DNA of 64,000 nt, from positions 1 to 64,000 of the forward strand of contig NZ_JALXOZ010000012.1 in the NCBI RefSeq assembly GCF_025147465.1. Reading direction: 5' to 3'. The notes below the pieces were generated by a model. That model ran no database searches, was not told the DNA's origin, and was given only the letters and a program-made list of their open reading frames with translations. Below are positions 18,171 to 28,236 of the stretch, in pieces. The position numbers and the translations under genes are program-made. This DNA comes from Dermabacter sp. p3-SID358. Its GTDB lineage: Bacteria > Actinomycetota > Actinomycetes > Actinomycetales > Dermabacteraceae. How positions within the stretch are numbered: position 1 is the first letter of the stretch; each line of letters opens with the position of its first letter.

Positions 18171-18199
18171 TTTATGGTCTCAACAAAGGTGCAGGTCAA
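18171..18199 (-). promoter_or_regulatory. Probable rplJL promoter
   Basis: TTGACC (18194-18199) and CATAAA (18171-18176) on the minus strand are separated by 17 nt. Transcription from about 18164 would give a leader of about 395 nt before rplJ. The gap 17769-18451 holds no gene. The other direction must also carry the adhE promoter, where a TAGACT near 18228 is the only box I can point to. Confidence 0.5.
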
Positions 18200-18451
18200 A
18201 CGAGGACCTTATACCCCTAGGGCGCTAGACTCAGTCTTGTGACTGAGCCCGACGCTCGTCACGCCACCCCGGATACAATCCCGCAAGCCAAGCATTCGTC
18301 AAGCGATACGAATCCGCTTTGACCAGCAGTTTTACCGAATCTTGATTCGTATCGACCACGGTTGAGTGCCTCACATTGGCCACATAAGTTTGAGTCACAA
18401 CGACGTACTTGACCTATTCACTCCACCCGCCAGAAAAGGATGGACACGCTC

Positions 18452-21067
18452 ATGGCCGATGCCCAAGCTACGCCCGACGTCGACACGCAAGCGATGATCG
18501 ACGCCCTCGCCGACAAAGGCGCTACCGCGCTCAAGGAGTTCCGCGACTTCACTCAGGAGCAGGTCGACCACATCGTGCACCAGGCAGCACTCGCCGCGCT
18601 CGATCAGCACATGGCGATCGCCAAGCACGCTGTCGACGAAACCGGTCGCGGTGTGTACGAAGACAAGATCATCAAGAACATTTTCGCTTCCGAATACATC
18701 TGGAACTCGATCAAGCACAACAAGACTGTTGGCATCCTCCACGAAGACAAGACTCGCGGCGTGATCGAAGTTGCCGAGCCCGTGGGCGTGATCGCGGGTG
18801 TGACCCCGACGACCAACCCCACCTCGACCACGATCTTCAAGTCGCTCATTGCGCTCAAGACCCGCAACCCGATCATCTTCGCGTTCCACCCGAGCGCGCA
18901 GGAAAGCTCCGCCCACGCCGCGCGCGTGGTTTACGAGGCAGCGATCGAGGCCGGCGCCCCCGAGAATTGCGTGCAGTGGATCGAAACTCCTTCGCTTGAA
19001 GCGACGGGCCTGCTCATGAACCACGACAAGGTCGCCCTCGTGCTCGCGACCGGTGGCTCGGGCATGGTCAAGGCAGCGTACTCAACGGGAAAGCCCGCCC
19101 TCGGTGTGGGTCCCGGTAACGTTCCCGTGTACGTAGACAAGACCGCGAAGATCTCGCGCACCGTCAACGACCTTCTCCTCTCGAAGACGTTCGACTCGGG
19201 CATGATCTGCGCTTCTGAGCAGACCGTGCTTGTGCACGCCGAGGCCAACAAGGAATTCGTCGCTGAGTTCGAAAAGTACGGCGGCTACTTCCTGAACAAG
19301 ACCGAGCGCACGAAGCTCGAGAAGTACATGATCACCGACAAGGGCGGCGTGAACCCCACACTCGTTGGCTCGAGCGCTCTCAAGATCGCGGAAGGGGCCG
19401 GCCTCAAGGTTCCCGCCTACACGAAGGTGCTCCTCGTGCCGATCGACGGCGTGGGCAAGGACCACCCCTTTAGCCAGGAAAAACTCATGCCGGTTCTCGG
19501 CTACAAGGTCGTGAAAAACGCCGACGAAGGCTTCGACCTCGCCGATCAGCTCCTCGAGCACGGCGGCCTCGGCCACACGGCCGTGATCCACACAAGCGAT
19601 GAGAAGCAAGAACGCGAATACGGTATCGCCATGCGCGCGTGCCGCATCGTCGTGAACTCCCCGAGCTCGCAGGGCGGCATCGGCGACATTTACAACGGCC
19701 TCATTCCCTCGCTCACCCTCGGCTGCGGTTCCTACGGCCACAACTCGGTGTCGCGAAACGTGTCGGCCATCGATCTCATCAACATCAAGCGAATTGCGGA
19801 GCGTCGTAACAACATGCAGTGGTTCAAGGTTCCGAAGACCTACTTCGAGCGCTACTCCACCCAGTACTTGCGCGACATGGAAGGTATCAACCGCGCCTTC
19901 ATCGTGACCGACCCGGGTATGGTGCAGTTCGGCTACGTCGACATCGTTCTCGAGCAGCTCCGCGAGCGCCGCAACCCCATCCAGTACCAAATCTTCTCGG
20001 ATGTGGAGCCGAACCCGAGCTCTGACACCGTGTTCCGCGGCGTCGAGCAGATGAACCAGTTCAAGCCCGACACGATCATCGCGCTTGGCGGCGGCTCGGC
20101 CATGGACGCCGCGAAGGGCATGTGGATGTTCTACGAGGATGGCAATGCCTCCTACTTCGGCATGAAGCAGAAGTTCCTCGATATTCGCAAGCGCACCTAC
20201 ACGTTCCCGAAGCTCGGCGAAAAGGCTCGCTTCGTGGCGATCCCGACCACCTCGGGCACCGGCTCGGAGTGCACGCCGTTTGCTGTCATCACCGACTCCG
20301 AAAACCACGTGAAGTACCCGATCGCCGACTACGCGATCCTTCCCGACATCGCGATCGCCGACGCGCAATTCGTTGACACCGTTCCCGCGCGAACCGCCGC
20401 GGACTCGGGCATGGACGCGCTTACCCACGCGATCGAGTCGTACGTTTCGACCATGGCCTCGGACTACACGAAGGGGCTCTCGCTGCGTGCGATCCAGATG
20501 ATCTTCGCGAACCTCCGCAAGTCTGTTCTCGAGAACGACCGCGAGGCCAAGGAGAATATGCACAATGCCTCGACGATGGCAGGCATCGCGTTCGCGAACG
20601 CGTTCCTCGGCATCGTGCACTCGCTCTCTCACAAGGTCGGCGCGGAGTTCAACCTCGCGCACGGCCGCACGAACGCGATCTTCCTCCCGCACGTCATCAA
20701 CTACAACGCGAAAAAGCCCGTCAAGCACGCGCTCTTCCCGAAGTACGAGTCTTTCCGTGCCGACGAGGACTTCGCCGAGATCGCTCGCGCGCTCAACCTC
20801 CCGGCAAAGACCACGGAGGAAGGTGTCGCCTCGCTCGTCAAGGCCGTGACCGAGCTCGCTGAGGACATCGGCATCGACATGTCCCTCAAGGCAAACGGTG
20901 CGACGCTCGAGCACCTCGAGGAGACGATCGATACCCTCGCCGATCGCGCTTACGAGGATCAGTGCACGACCGCCAACCCGAAGCAGCCGCTCGTGAGCGA
21001 ACTCAAGGCGCTCATCCGCGACGCCTTCGAAGGCGAGGTCGACTACAGCGAGAAAAACGCGAAGTAA
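18452..21067 (+). CDS. adhE: Bifunctional acetaldehyde-CoA/alcohol dehydrogenase
   Basis: AdhE reduces acetyl-CoA to acetaldehyde and then ethanol with two NADH, recycling NAD in fermentation. The 871-residue product has an N-terminal CoA-acylating aldehyde dehydrogenase with catalytic Cys253 (SGMICASEQ). A linker leads to an iron-type alcohol dehydrogenase with the NAD motif GGGSAMDAAKG, GTGSECTPFAVITD, and metal-binding histidines in TDALTHA-like and SLSHKVGAEFNLAHG segments. Length is typical. An ATG at 18440 is also in frame, but AAAAGG sits directly against it. With 18452 the spacing is about 12 nt, and MADAQATPD reads as a normal start. Confidence 0.95.
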   Translation: MADAQATPDVDTQAMIDALADKGATALKEFRDFTQEQVDHIVHQAALAALDQHMAIAKHAVDETGRGVYEDKIIKNIFASEYIWNSIKHNKTVGILHEDKTRGVIEVAEPVGVIAGVTPTTNPTSTTIFKSLIALKTRNPIIFAFHPSAQESSAHAARVVYEAAIEAGAPENCVQWIETPSLEATGLLMNHDKVALVLATGGSGMVKAAYSTGKPALGVGPGNVPVYVDKTAKISRTVNDLLLSKTFDSGMICASEQTVLVHAEANKEFVAEFEKYGGYFLNKTERTKLEKYMITDKGGVNPTLVGSSALKIAEGAGLKVPAYTKVLLVPIDGVGKDHPFSQEKLMPVLGYKVVKNADEGFDLADQLLEHGGLGHTAVIHTSDEKQEREYGIAMRACRIVVNSPSSQGGIGDIYNGLIPSLTLGCGSYGHNSVSRNVSAIDLINIKRIAERRNNMQWFKVPKTYFERYSTQYLRDMEGINRAFIVTDPGMVQFGYVDIVLEQLRERRNPIQYQIFSDVEPNPSSDTVFRGVEQMNQFKPDTIIALGGGSAMDAAKGMWMFYEDGNASYFGMKQKFLDIRKRTYTFPKLGEKARFVAIPTTSGTGSECTPFAVITDSENHVKYPIADYAILPDIAIADAQFVDTVPARTAADSGMDALTHAIESYVSTMASDYTKGLSLRAIQMIFANLRKSVLENDREAKENMHNASTMAGIAFANAFLGIVHSLSHKVGAEFNLAHGRTNAIFLPHVINYNAKKPVKHALFPKYESFRADEDFAEIARALNLPAKTTEEGVASLVKAVTELAEDIGIDMSLKANGATLEHLEETIDTLADRAYEDQCTTANPKQPLVSELKALIRDAFEGEVDYSEKNAK

Positions 21068-21091
21068 GGCAGACTCACTGTCTTGAGCGCG

Positions 21092-21126
21092 AAGGGAGCG
21101 GCTCCGTACAGCGGAGGCGCTCCCTT
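21092..21126. terminator. Bidirectional terminator between adhE and the oxidoreductase
   Basis: Arms AAGGGAGCG-G-CTCCG and CGGAG-G-CGCTCCCTT surround a 5-nt loop, with a single G-G mismatch. The hairpin is 25 nt after adhE and just beyond the end of the convergent gene, so it can serve both. Confidence 0.75.
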
Positions 21127-21147
21127 GCTCTATGGGGGTCTTGTGCC

Positions 21148-22329
21148 CTAAGCCTGGCCCGAATCAAAGTACGCGCGTAGCCCCGCGGGCACGGGAGGAA
21201 CCTCCATCATTCGGCCATTCGCGCGGATCGAAAGGGCGCCGTAGACGCCCGTGGCAACTGCCTCGCGAGCGGCGATCACGGACACATCGGTGCGACCCCC
21301 GTTACGGGCGAACTCGAGAAACTCCTTGACTAATCGCGGGTCGGCTCCCCCGTGGCCGCCGTCGGCTCTGCGGATCACCTCTACCTCATCCGGGCGGCCC
21401 GCGCCCGAGCGGCGAGAATTCCACAGGTAGATCTGGTCTCCGGCGCTATCGCCCATGTTTTCGATGCGCCCCTCGTCCCCGATGACCGTGTAATTGCGCC
21501 AATAGTCAGGGGTGAAGTGGCACTGCTGGTACGAGGCGTACACTCCGTTATCGAGGGTCATCTGCACCATCGAAATGTCCTCGACGTCGATCACGGGATT
21601 CAGTTCCCTTTGCTTCGACGGTGGGAAGACATCCGCATCGAACCAATCCCACATGAGCCGGTCTGAATTGTCTCGCCGATCCGGGATATCGCCGTACACC
21701 TCAAGGCCCCCGATGCCCGATACCCGGCGAGTGTACCCGCCAGCGAGCCAGTGGATGACGTCGATATCGTGCGCACCCTTTTGCAAAAGAAGCGAGAATG
21801 CGCGTTCGCGTTCGGCATGCCAATCCTTGAAGTAGAAGTCGCCGCCGGATCCCACGAAGTGTCGACACCAAATGGCACGCACGCGACCAATTTTGCCTGC
21901 GTCAATCATGCTTTTCATTTGGCGAATGACCGGCATGTGGCGCATGTTGTGGCCAACGTACAGGCGCGTGCGCTTTTCGAAGGCGAGGCTCAACATCGCA
22001 TCCGCATCCTCAACCGAAATCGCCATCGGTTTCTCCGTAAATGTCGGGATGCCAGCCGCAAGCGTTGTGCGGGCAATCGATGCGTGCATGTCGTCGGGCG
22101 CGAGGATCATGACGGCATCCACATCACAACCTTCGAGAAGTTCCTCGACCGAGTCGACTGTACGGACATCCTCGCCAATGACTTCTCTGGCCCTGCGCTT
22201 CCCCCGTTCGGTGGGATCCGCGACGATCGTGACGGCGGCCCCCTCCCCCGGTTTGTGCGCGTGACGCGCGAGACCCCCTCGAGCGCCGAACCCGACGACT
22301 CCCACGCGAAGATCAGCTTTCTCGGTCAT
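21148..22329 (-). CDS. Gfo/Idh/MocA family NAD(P)-dependent oxidoreductase
   Basis: This 393-residue cytoplasmic dehydrogenase probably acts on a sugar or inositol derivative. The Rossmann motif is VGVVGFGARGG near residue 9. The family lysine is in FTEKPMAIS near residue 97, and the catalytic region is LLQKGAHDIDVIHWLAGG near 185. The substrate cannot be read from the sequence. ATG 22329 has AAAGGAT at a good distance. It stands alone, divergent from the peptide transporter and convergent with adhE. Confidence 0.88.
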   Translation of the reverse strand: MTEKADLRVGVVGFGARGGLARHAHKPGEGAAVTIVADPTERGKRRAREVIGEDVRTVDSVEELLEGCDVDAVMILAPDDMHASIARTTLAAGIPTFTEKPMAISVEDADAMLSLAFEKRTRLYVGHNMRHMPVIRQMKSMIDAGKIGRVRAIWCRHFVGSGGDFYFKDWHAERERAFSLLLQKGAHDIDVIHWLAGGYTRRVSGIGGLEVYGDIPDRRDNSDRLMWDWFDADVFPPSKQRELNPVIDVEDISMVQMTLDNGVYASYQQCHFTPDYWRNYTVIGDEGRIENMGDSAGDQIYLWNSRRSGAGRPDEVEVIRRADGGHGGADPRLVKEFLEFARNGGRTDVSVIAAREAVATGVYGALSIRANGRMMEVPPVPAGLRAYFDSGQA

Positions 22330-22503
22330 CGCCTTATCCTTTCAATTCCGCAACGTGGGGCGACCCACTCACGCTCCGCGGTCACCCTGTTGTTCCGGTT
22401 CATCCGATCATATGAACATGATGTGGCATGGGTTCAGCGCTGTGCCCACGGTTGCTTCAGCTCTTGGCCGTCAGTCTTCCGTGCCCTAGGTCCCTACTCC
22501 TCT

Positions 22504-22529
22504 TACCGATCCGGACAACCGGATCGGTA
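22504..22529. promoter_or_regulatory. Perfect inverted repeat, operator-like
   Basis: TACCGATCCGG and CCGGATCGGTA form perfect 11-bp arms around ACAA. It lies in the 373-nt divergent gap between the oxidoreductase and the peptide transporter, about 175 nt from each start codon. There is no T-run on either side, so an operator is more likely than a terminator. Nothing else stands out in 22330-22702. Confidence 0.6.
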
Positions 22530-22702
22530 GTTGCCGCGATCACGTTTTCACTGATTTCTGACCCCGGTGTGGGCACCCGAGGTCTGATGTCATGGATGAA
22601 ACGAGGCGCCCACCCCGCGCCAGCCCCGGCCACCACCCGTGCGCCGGTCATCCCTCACCCGCTATACGCGGATTAAAGGAACGACACAGCAAGGATTCAT
22701 CG

Positions 22703-24286
22703 ATGACGACCAATCCGCCAGCACAAGACTCAGCTCTATACAAATACCGACCCGCGCAATTGCGCACGGGCCCTTCCAAGAATGATAAATCCTTCATCGG
22801 CCATCCGGGAGGGCTGCCCTGGATGCTTCAGGTCGAGATGTGGGAGCGCTTCAGCTGGTTCGGCATGCGCGCCATCCTGCTGTACTTCCTCACCGATGTT
22901 GCCGCGAACCAAGGCCTCGGCCTTTCCGACACCGCGGGCCAGGTCGTCGTTTCCGCCTACGGTGCCGCGGTTCTCCTCATGACGATCCCGGGCGGCATCA
23001 TCGCCGACCGTATCCTTGGACCGTGGATCTCGGGCCTCATCGGAGGCTCGGTCATCATGTTCGGCCACGTCCTACTCGCGTTTCCCGCCGCGATTACATC
23101 GTGGTCGGGCCTCATATGCATTGCGATTGGTACGGGCCTCATCAAGCCTAACCTCGCAACGATCGTCGGTGGCCTCTACGATGAGGATGATCCGCGGCGT
23201 GACGCGGGCTTCCAGTACTTCTACATGTCGGTCAACGTCGGCTCTCTCATCGCCCCGCTCGTCGTGGGCTTCCTCCGCAACCACTTCGGCTACCACGTGG
23301 GTTTCCTCGCCGCTGCGATCGGCATGGCGCTCGCCCTCGTCTCGTTCTTCTACGGCCGCCACAAGCTCGGAGAGTTCGCCTATCGCATTCCGAACCCACT
23401 CCAGAAGGGCGAGGGGACGCGGCTCGCACTTGGCGGCGTTGGTGTTGCCGTGATCGCGACTCTCCTCGTTCTCGGCTTCAACGCGCTTCTCGGTCAGCTC
23501 ACCTCGGCGATCGCCTACTCGCTTTTCGCCTTCGCCCTCGCGATGAGCGCCTACTACTTCTTCACGATGTTCAAGAGCCCCAAGGTCACCGCGCAAGAAC
23601 GCACACACCTCGGCGCGTTCCTGCCGCTGTGGGTTGGTCAGGTTCTCTTCGTCGTCATTTTCGAGCAGGCCGCGGGCAAAATGGCCTTCTTTGCCGAAAA
23701 CAATACGGACCGCTCAATCGGCGGTCTGCACCTTTCCCCCGAGTTTTACCAGTCGATCAACCCCGCCGCGGTGCTTCTGCTCTCGCCCGTGATCGCGTGG
23801 ATCTTCACTCGCAGGAAGGGCAAGTTCCCGAACACTGCCTCAAAGTTCGCACTTTCGCTCGTCATCATCGCTCTTTCGGCAATGCTCATGGGCTATGGCT
23901 TTGGGACGTGGCCGGGGGCAAAGCTTCTCGCCCCGTTCTGGTACCTCGGTCTCGTGTTTGTTGTGCAGACGGTTGCCGAGCTTTGCATGAACCCCGTGGG
24001 GCTTTCGGTGACCACGAAGCTCGCACCCAAGCAGTTTGCTTCGCAGACCATGACCCTGTGGTACCTCGCCCCGAGCGTGGGCATGGGCCTCACGTCGGTC
24101 ATCATCGACCAGGTTGACAAGGCCAATCTTGGCGACTCGGTGTACTACTACGGCCTCGGAGCCGTGACCATCGTGGTGGCGGTCGTCATGTTCCTGATCG
24201 CGCCGTGGGTCCAGTCAAAGATGGACGACGTCGACCAGCGCGAACTCAGCGGCGCACGCGAGGTCGGCGTCAAGGTCGCCAAGTAA
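22703..24286 (+). CDS. POT-family proton-dependent oligopeptide transporter
   Basis: This 527-residue inner-membrane symporter probably imports di- and tripeptides with protons. It carries the family ExxER motif (EMWERFSWFGMRAILLYF), the PTR2 signature FYMSVNVGSLIAP, and about 14 hydrophobic segments. The length fits bacterial DtpT-like members. ATG 22703 was chosen because AAGGATT lies 6-12 nt upstream and the protein-like sequence begins there. It ends at a strong terminator. Confidence 0.93.
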   Translation: MTTNPPAQDSALYKYRPAQLRTGPSKNDKSFIGHPGGLPWMLQVEMWERFSWFGMRAILLYFLTDVAANQGLGLSDTAGQVVVSAYGAAVLLMTIPGGIIADRILGPWISGLIGGSVIMFGHVLLAFPAAITSWSGLICIAIGTGLIKPNLATIVGGLYDEDDPRRDAGFQYFYMSVNVGSLIAPLVVGFLRNHFGYHVGFLAAAIGMALALVSFFYGRHKLGEFAYRIPNPLQKGEGTRLALGGVGVAVIATLLVLGFNALLGQLTSAIAYSLFAFALAMSAYYFFTMFKSPKVTAQERTHLGAFLPLWVGQVLFVVIFEQAAGKMAFFAENNTDRSIGGLHLSPEFYQSINPAAVLLLSPVIAWIFTRRKGKFPNTASKFALSLVIIALSAMLMGYGFGTWPGAKLLAPFWYLGLVFVVQTVAELCMNPVGLSVTTKLAPKQFASQTMTLWYLAPSVGMGLTSVIIDQVDKANLGDSVYYYGLGAVTIVVAVVMFLIAPWVQSKMDDVDQRELSGAREVGVKVAK

Positions 24287-24303
24287 GACACGCAACCGCA
24301 TAG

Positions 24304-24340
24304 AAAAATCGGGCCCCGCTTCGTGCGGGGCCCGATTTTT
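24304..24340. terminator. Bidirectional rho-independent terminator
   Basis: AAAAATCGGGCCCCGC pairs perfectly with GCGGGGCCCGATTTTT over a 5-nt loop. It has T-runs in both directions and lies between the convergent transporter and rplA. Confidence 0.95.
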
Positions 24341-24368
24341 ATGCTGTCCCTTCCGGGAGCCGTGAGGC

Positions 24369-25088
24369 TCAGGCCTCGTCGGTTTCCTCGGTGAGATTAC
24401 GCGTACGGTTCACGTCGATCGGGACGCCAGGACCGAAGGTCGTGGACATCGTGATCTTCGAGATGTAGCGGCCCTTCGAGCTCGCCGGCTTGAGGCGCAG
24501 GATCTCTTCGAGCGCTGCGACGTAGTTCTCGACGAGCTGCTGCTCGCTGAACGACGCCTTGCCGATGATGAAGTGAAGGTTTGCGGCGCGGTCAACACGG
24601 AAGTCAATCTTGCCGCCCTTAATGTCACCAACAGCCTTCGCAGTGTCCATCGTGACGGTGCCGGTCTTGGGGTTAGGCATGAGGCCACGGGGACCGAGTA
24701 CACGACCGAGGCGGCCCACCTTACCCATGAGGTTCGGGGTTGCAACGGCGGTGTCGAAGTCAGTCCAGCCGCTGGCGACCTTCTCGATGAGGTCGTCGTC
24801 GCCAACCTCGTCGGCACCTGCGGCACGTGCGGCCTCGGCCTGCGGGCCGGTGGCGAACACGATGACGCGAGCGGTCTTACCGGTTCCGTGCGGGAGGTTA
24901 ACGGTGCCGCGCACCATCTGATCCGCCTTGCGGGGATCAACGCTCAGACGCATCGCGACCTCGACGGTCGAGTCGGTCTTCTTGGAGCCGGACTTCTTGA
25001 CAATGCGCACGGCGTCGAGAGGCGCGTAGAAACGGCCTTCCTCGATGAGTGCTGCGGCGTCCTTGAATGCCTTGGATTTCGTTGCCAT
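24369..25088 (-). CDS. rplA: 50S ribosomal protein uL1
   Basis: This 239-residue L1 stalk protein guides the deacylated tRNA out of the E site. It has the classic [27 protein letters not shown] segment. It is the last gene of the secE-nusG-rplK-rplA run, 6 nt after rplK. Confidence 0.98.
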   Translation of the reverse strand: MATKSKAFKDAAALIEEGRFYAPLDAVRIVKKSGSKKTDSTVEVAMRLSVDPRKADQMVRGTVNLPHGTGKTARVIVFATGPQAEAARAAGADEVGDDDLIEKVASGWTDFDTAVATPNLMGKVGRLGRVLGPRGLMPNPKTGTVTMDTAKAVGDIKGGKIDFRVDRAANLHFIIGKASFSEQQLVENYVAALEEILRLKPASSKGRYISKITMSTTFGPGVPIDVNRTRNLTEETDEA

Positions 25089-25094
25089 GTTGGA

Positions 25095-25526
25095 TCAGCC
25101 CTCCACCGTGATGCCCATGGAACGCGCGGTTCCAGCCACGATTTTCGCGGCGGCGTCAATATCGTTTGCGTTGAGATCGGGCATCTTGGTCTGCGCGATC
25201 TCCTTAACCTGCTCCATGGTCACCTTGCCCACCTTCTGGGTGTGGGGCACGGGCGAACCCTTGTCAAGGCCTGCGGCCTTGAGGAGGAGGCGTGCGGCGG
25301 GCGGGGTCTTCGTGATGAACGTGAACGAGCGGTCCTCGTACACGGTGATCTCAACCGGGATGATGTTGCCGCGCTGGCTTTCGGTAGCGGCGTTGTAGGC
25401 CTTGGTGAACTCAACGATGTTCACACCGGCGGCACCGAGTGCCGGGCCGATCGGCGGAGCAGGCGTTGCCTGTCCGGCCTGGATCTGGAGCTTGATAATG
25501 CTCGCGACCTTTTTCTTGGGAGCCAT
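25095..25526 (-). CDS. rplK: 50S ribosomal protein uL11
   Basis: This 143-residue protein of the GTPase-associated centre starts [37 protein letters not shown]. The proline-rich N-terminal turn is intact. It lies 81 nt after nusG and is closely followed by rplA. Confidence 0.98.
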   Translation of the reverse strand: MAPKKKVASIIKLQIQAGQATPAPPIGPALGAAGVNIVEFTKAYNAATESQRGNIIPVEITVYEDRSFTFITKTPPAARLLLKAAGLDKGSPVPHTQKVGKVTMEQVKEIAQTKMPDLNANDIDAAAKIVAGTARSMGITVEG

Positions 25527-25607
25527 TGCTCTTCCTTCTTGTCGTGGTTCGGGCGGATGCCGTTCGGCACCCTCCCACTACGGTCCCGCAGATGCGGGTG
25601 GGCGTTT

Positions 25608-26354
25608 TCAGATCTTGGCGACCTGCTCGAAGCCCAGCTCGAGCGGGGTCTCGCGGCCGAAGATTGACACGAGAACCCGAAGTTTCTGGTTGGTGTTGTC
25701 GATGTCCGCGATGGTCGCGGGCATCGTTTCGAAGGGGCCGTCCATAACGGTGACGGACTCGCCCACCTCGAACGCCGGGATAGCCTTTTCCTTGGCCTTC
25801 GAAGAGGAGGACTTCTTCTTCTCGGGAAGGTTGACCGACGGCGCCAATAGAGAGTAAATCTCATCGAACGAGAGAGGTACAGGATCGGTGCTGTTTCCCA
25901 CAAAGCCGGTCACGCCAGGAGTGTCGCGTACCACGCGCCACGAGGCCTCGGTGAGATCCATGCGCACGTACACGTACCCGGGGATGCGCACGCGACGAAC
26001 GATCTTCTTCTGGCCGTTCTTGACCTCGGTCGCATCCTCCATCGGCACCTCCACCTGGAAGATGTAATCCTCCATGTCCTGGGTTTCGGTGCGCGTGAGA
26101 AGCTGAGTCTTCACGCGGTTTTCGTGGCCCGAGTAGGAGTGGATGACGTACCACTCGCCGGGGGCGGAACGTAGGTGACGCTTGAGTGCAACGACGGGAT
26201 CTTCGACCGTGGTCTCGGAGTTTTCGTCGAGCGGGGCGGGGGCCTCGGTGCCCTCGGCAATTTCGGAAGCTTCGGAGCTTTCGGGGGTGTCAGCCGTTTC
26301 CGGGCTCGTCTCAAGCGCCTCGTTTGCGAGGTCGTCGTTCATGTCTTCTGCCAC
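25608..26354 (-). CDS. nusG: Transcription termination/antitermination factor NusG
   Basis: This factor binds RNA polymerase and couples it to the ribosome or Rho. The 248-residue product has an acidic, low-complexity N-terminal extension of about 70 residues, common in actinobacteria. The NGN domain ([18 protein letters not shown]) and a C-terminal KOW domain ([21 protein letters not shown]) follow. I chose GTG 26354 because TAAGGAAA lies about 9 nt upstream. ATG 26342 is an alternative. It follows secE after 28 nt. Confidence 0.96.
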   Translation of the reverse strand: MAEDMNDDLANEALETSPETADTPESSEASEIAEGTEAPAPLDENSETTVEDPVVALKRHLRSAPGEWYVIHSYSGHENRVKTQLLTRTETQDMEDYIFQVEVPMEDATEVKNGQKKIVRRVRIPGYVYVRMDLTEASWRVVRDTPGVTGFVGNSTDPVPLSFDEIYSLLAPSVNLPEKKKSSSSKAKEKAIPAFEVGESVTVMDGPFETMPATIADIDNTNQKLRVLVSIFGRETPLELGFEQVAKI

Positions 26355-26382
26355 GCGTATCGTTTCCTTACTCTCGAAAATC

Positions 26383-26646
26383 TCAGTGCGCCGTGAACAG
26401 AGCGCGCGTGAGGGAGCCAAACACGAAGTCCATGCCAAACACGAGAAGGATCATGAACACCACGAACGCGACAACCGCGAGAGTGTAGGTGACCATCTCG
26501 CGGCCGGTCGGAGTGACAACCTTGCGCAGCTCAGCGAAGACCTGCTGAAGGAAGATCCAGCACGCCTTAAACGGATTTTTCGTGCCGATGTTCGACTCTT
26601 GCTCGAAATCGCCACGAGTAGGGTCGGTCTCGGGGTGAACGCTCAT
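26383..26646 (-). CDS. secE: Protein translocase subunit SecE
   Basis: This 87-residue SecYEG clamp subunit has an amphipathic helix with the conserved [11 protein letters not shown] segment, then one membrane helix ([24 protein letters not shown]). It lies between tRNA-Trp and nusG, the usual bacterial order. Confidence 0.96.
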   Translation of the reverse strand: MSVHPETDPTRGDFEQESNIGTKNPFKACWIFLQQVFAELRKVVTPTGREMVTYTLAVVAFVVFMILLVFGMDFVFGSLTRALFTAH

Positions 26647-26717
26647 CGTTTTCCTTCTCCATCTCGACGTCGGCGACGTGTCGATCGGGCGCTGGGGATT
26701 ACCGCTTAAAGAAAAAG

Positions 26718-26790
26718 CAGGGCAGACAGGACTCGAACCTGCAACCTACGGTTTTGGAGACCGTTGCGCTACCAATTGCGCCACTGCCCT
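26718..26790 (-). tRNA. tRNA-Trp (anticodon CCA)
   Basis: The cloverleaf is complete: 7-bp acceptor AGGGCAG/CTGCCCT with discriminator G, D-arm GCGCAATTGGTAGCGC, anticodon loop with CCA, and T-arm GCAGGTTCGAGTCCTG. The 3' CCA is not encoded, and a short T-run follows. It precedes secE as in many bacteria. Confidence 0.97.
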
Positions 26791-26843
26791 GTGCTTCACG
26801 AGCACTGCCCGAGGAGCGAGACCCTCAAAAAGGGCCAGGTACG

Positions 26844-26872
26844 ATCATAAGCGAATCGCACGCCAAGGTCTA
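26844..26872 (-). promoter_or_regulatory. Probable promoter of tRNA-Trp/secE
   Basis: TAGACC (26867-26872) and TATGAT (26844-26849) on the minus strand are 17 nt apart. This would start transcription about 45 nt before the tRNA. Confidence 0.6.
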
Positions 26873-27009
26873 GTCTCGAGTGCCTTTGATCCGATTGTGT
26901 GACGCACTCGGCTCGAAACGACTCGACGTCGAGCACCCGGCCCCTCAAATCGTGCTTCACTTGTGGCGGTTTTACGCGGCACCCTGGTTTTTCTGACAAG
27001 ATCGAGACT

Positions 27010-28233
27010 ATGAGCTTCGATGTTGCCACTCCCCCCCAGCACGAACGACGCCTATCCTCGCGCCTCTCCTCGATCGCGGAATCGGCAACGCTCGCCGTCG
27101 ATGCTAAGGCTAAAGCACTAGCCGCAAGCGGTGAGGACGTGATCGGCTTCGGCGCCGGCGAACCGGACTTCCCCACGCCCGAGCACATCGTCGAGGCCGC
27201 CATTGCTGCAGCGCGCGACCCCAAGAATCACCGCTACTCGCCCGCAACGGGCCTTCCCGAGCTCAAGGAAGCGATCGCGCACGCGACTTTCGAGATGGAC
27301 AACCTCGAGGTCGAGCCCTCGCGGATCGTCGTCACGAACGGCGGCAAGCAGGCCGTCTACGAGGCTTTCGCGGCCCTTCTCGACCCGGGCGACGAAGTCA
27401 TCCTGCCCGCACCGTATTGGACGACCTATCCGGAGGCGATCCGCCTCGCGGGCGGCGTTCCCGTCACGGTCCGCGCGGGCGCTGACCAGGGCTACATCCC
27501 CGCCCCCGAGCAGCTCGAGGCCGCACGCACGCCCCGCACCAAGGTTGTGCTCCTGTGCTCGCCTTCAAACCCCACGGGCGCGGTCATGAGCCGCCCACAG
27601 CTCGAGGAGTTTGGCCGCTGGGCCCTCGAGAACAACCTGTGGGTTCTCTCCGACGAGATTTACCAGCACCTCACGTACGACGATGCCCAGTTCCACTCGA
27701 TCCTCGACGTCGTTCCCGAGCTCGAAGATCGCACGGTCCTCCTCAACGGCGTAGCCAAAACGTTCGCGATGACGGGTTGGCGCGTCGGCTGGCTCATCGC
27801 GCCCACCGATATCGCGAAGGGCGTCGCTCGACTCCAAAGCCACTTGACCTCGAACGTCAACAACATCGCGCAGCGCGCCGCGATCGCCGCCCTCACGGGC
27901 CCCACTGAACCTCTCGACGAGATGCGAACCGCGTTCGATCGCCGCCGCCGCACCATGTGCGACATGCTCGCGAAAATCGAGGGCCTCACACTCCCCACCC
28001 CGCGCGGCGCGTTCTACGCCTTCCCCGACGTCACCGGCCTCCTCGGCCGTGGCATTGATGGGACCGCGGTCGAAAGCTCCGCCGAACTCGCCTCGCTCAT
28101 CCTCGAGCGCGCGAAGGTCGCGCTAGTCCCCGGGGAAGCGTTCGATGCGCCGGGCCACCTCCGCCTCAGCTATGCACTTTCCGACGACGACTTGGCCGAG
28201 GGTGTGTCCCGACTTCAAAAGGTGCTCGGCTAG
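27010..28233 (+). CDS. Class I aminotransferase, aspartate aminotransferase type
   Basis: This 407-residue PLP enzyme transfers the amino group between aspartate (or a similar amino acid) and 2-oxoglutarate. Motifs include [13 protein letters not shown], the NPTG segment [12 protein letters not shown], and the PLP lysine K250 in [14 protein letters not shown]. The pattern is closest to the subgroup I-beta AspC of Gram-positives. ATG 27010 starts the conserved region. The upstream in-frame sequence is not protein-like. No clear ribosome site is seen. It is followed after 3 nt by the deaminase gene. Confidence 0.9.
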   Translation: MSFDVATPPQHERRLSSRLSSIAESATLAVDAKAKALAASGEDVIGFGAGEPDFPTPEHIVEAAIAAARDPKNHRYSPATGLPELKEAIAHATFEMDNLEVEPSRIVVTNGGKQAVYEAFAALLDPGDEVILPAPYWTTYPEAIRLAGGVPVTVRAGADQGYIPAPEQLEAARTPRTKVVLLCSPSNPTGAVMSRPQLEEFGRWALENNLWVLSDEIYQHLTYDDAQFHSILDVVPELEDRTVLLNGVAKTFAMTGWRVGWLIAPTDIAKGVARLQSHLTSNVNNIAQRAAIAALTGPTEPLDEMRTAFDRRRRTMCDMLAKIEGLTLPTPRGAFYAFPDVTGLLGRGIDGTAVESSAELASLILERAKVALVPGEAFDAPGHLRLSYALSDDDLAEGVSRLQKVLG

Positions 28234-28236
28234 GCC

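Noticed and set aside
18236..18278. Rex-type redox operator upstream of adhE (TTGTGAC ... GTCACG)
   Set aside because: The half-sites are too far apart and too degenerate for the TTGTGAN4-TTCACAA-type pattern, so I do not claim it.
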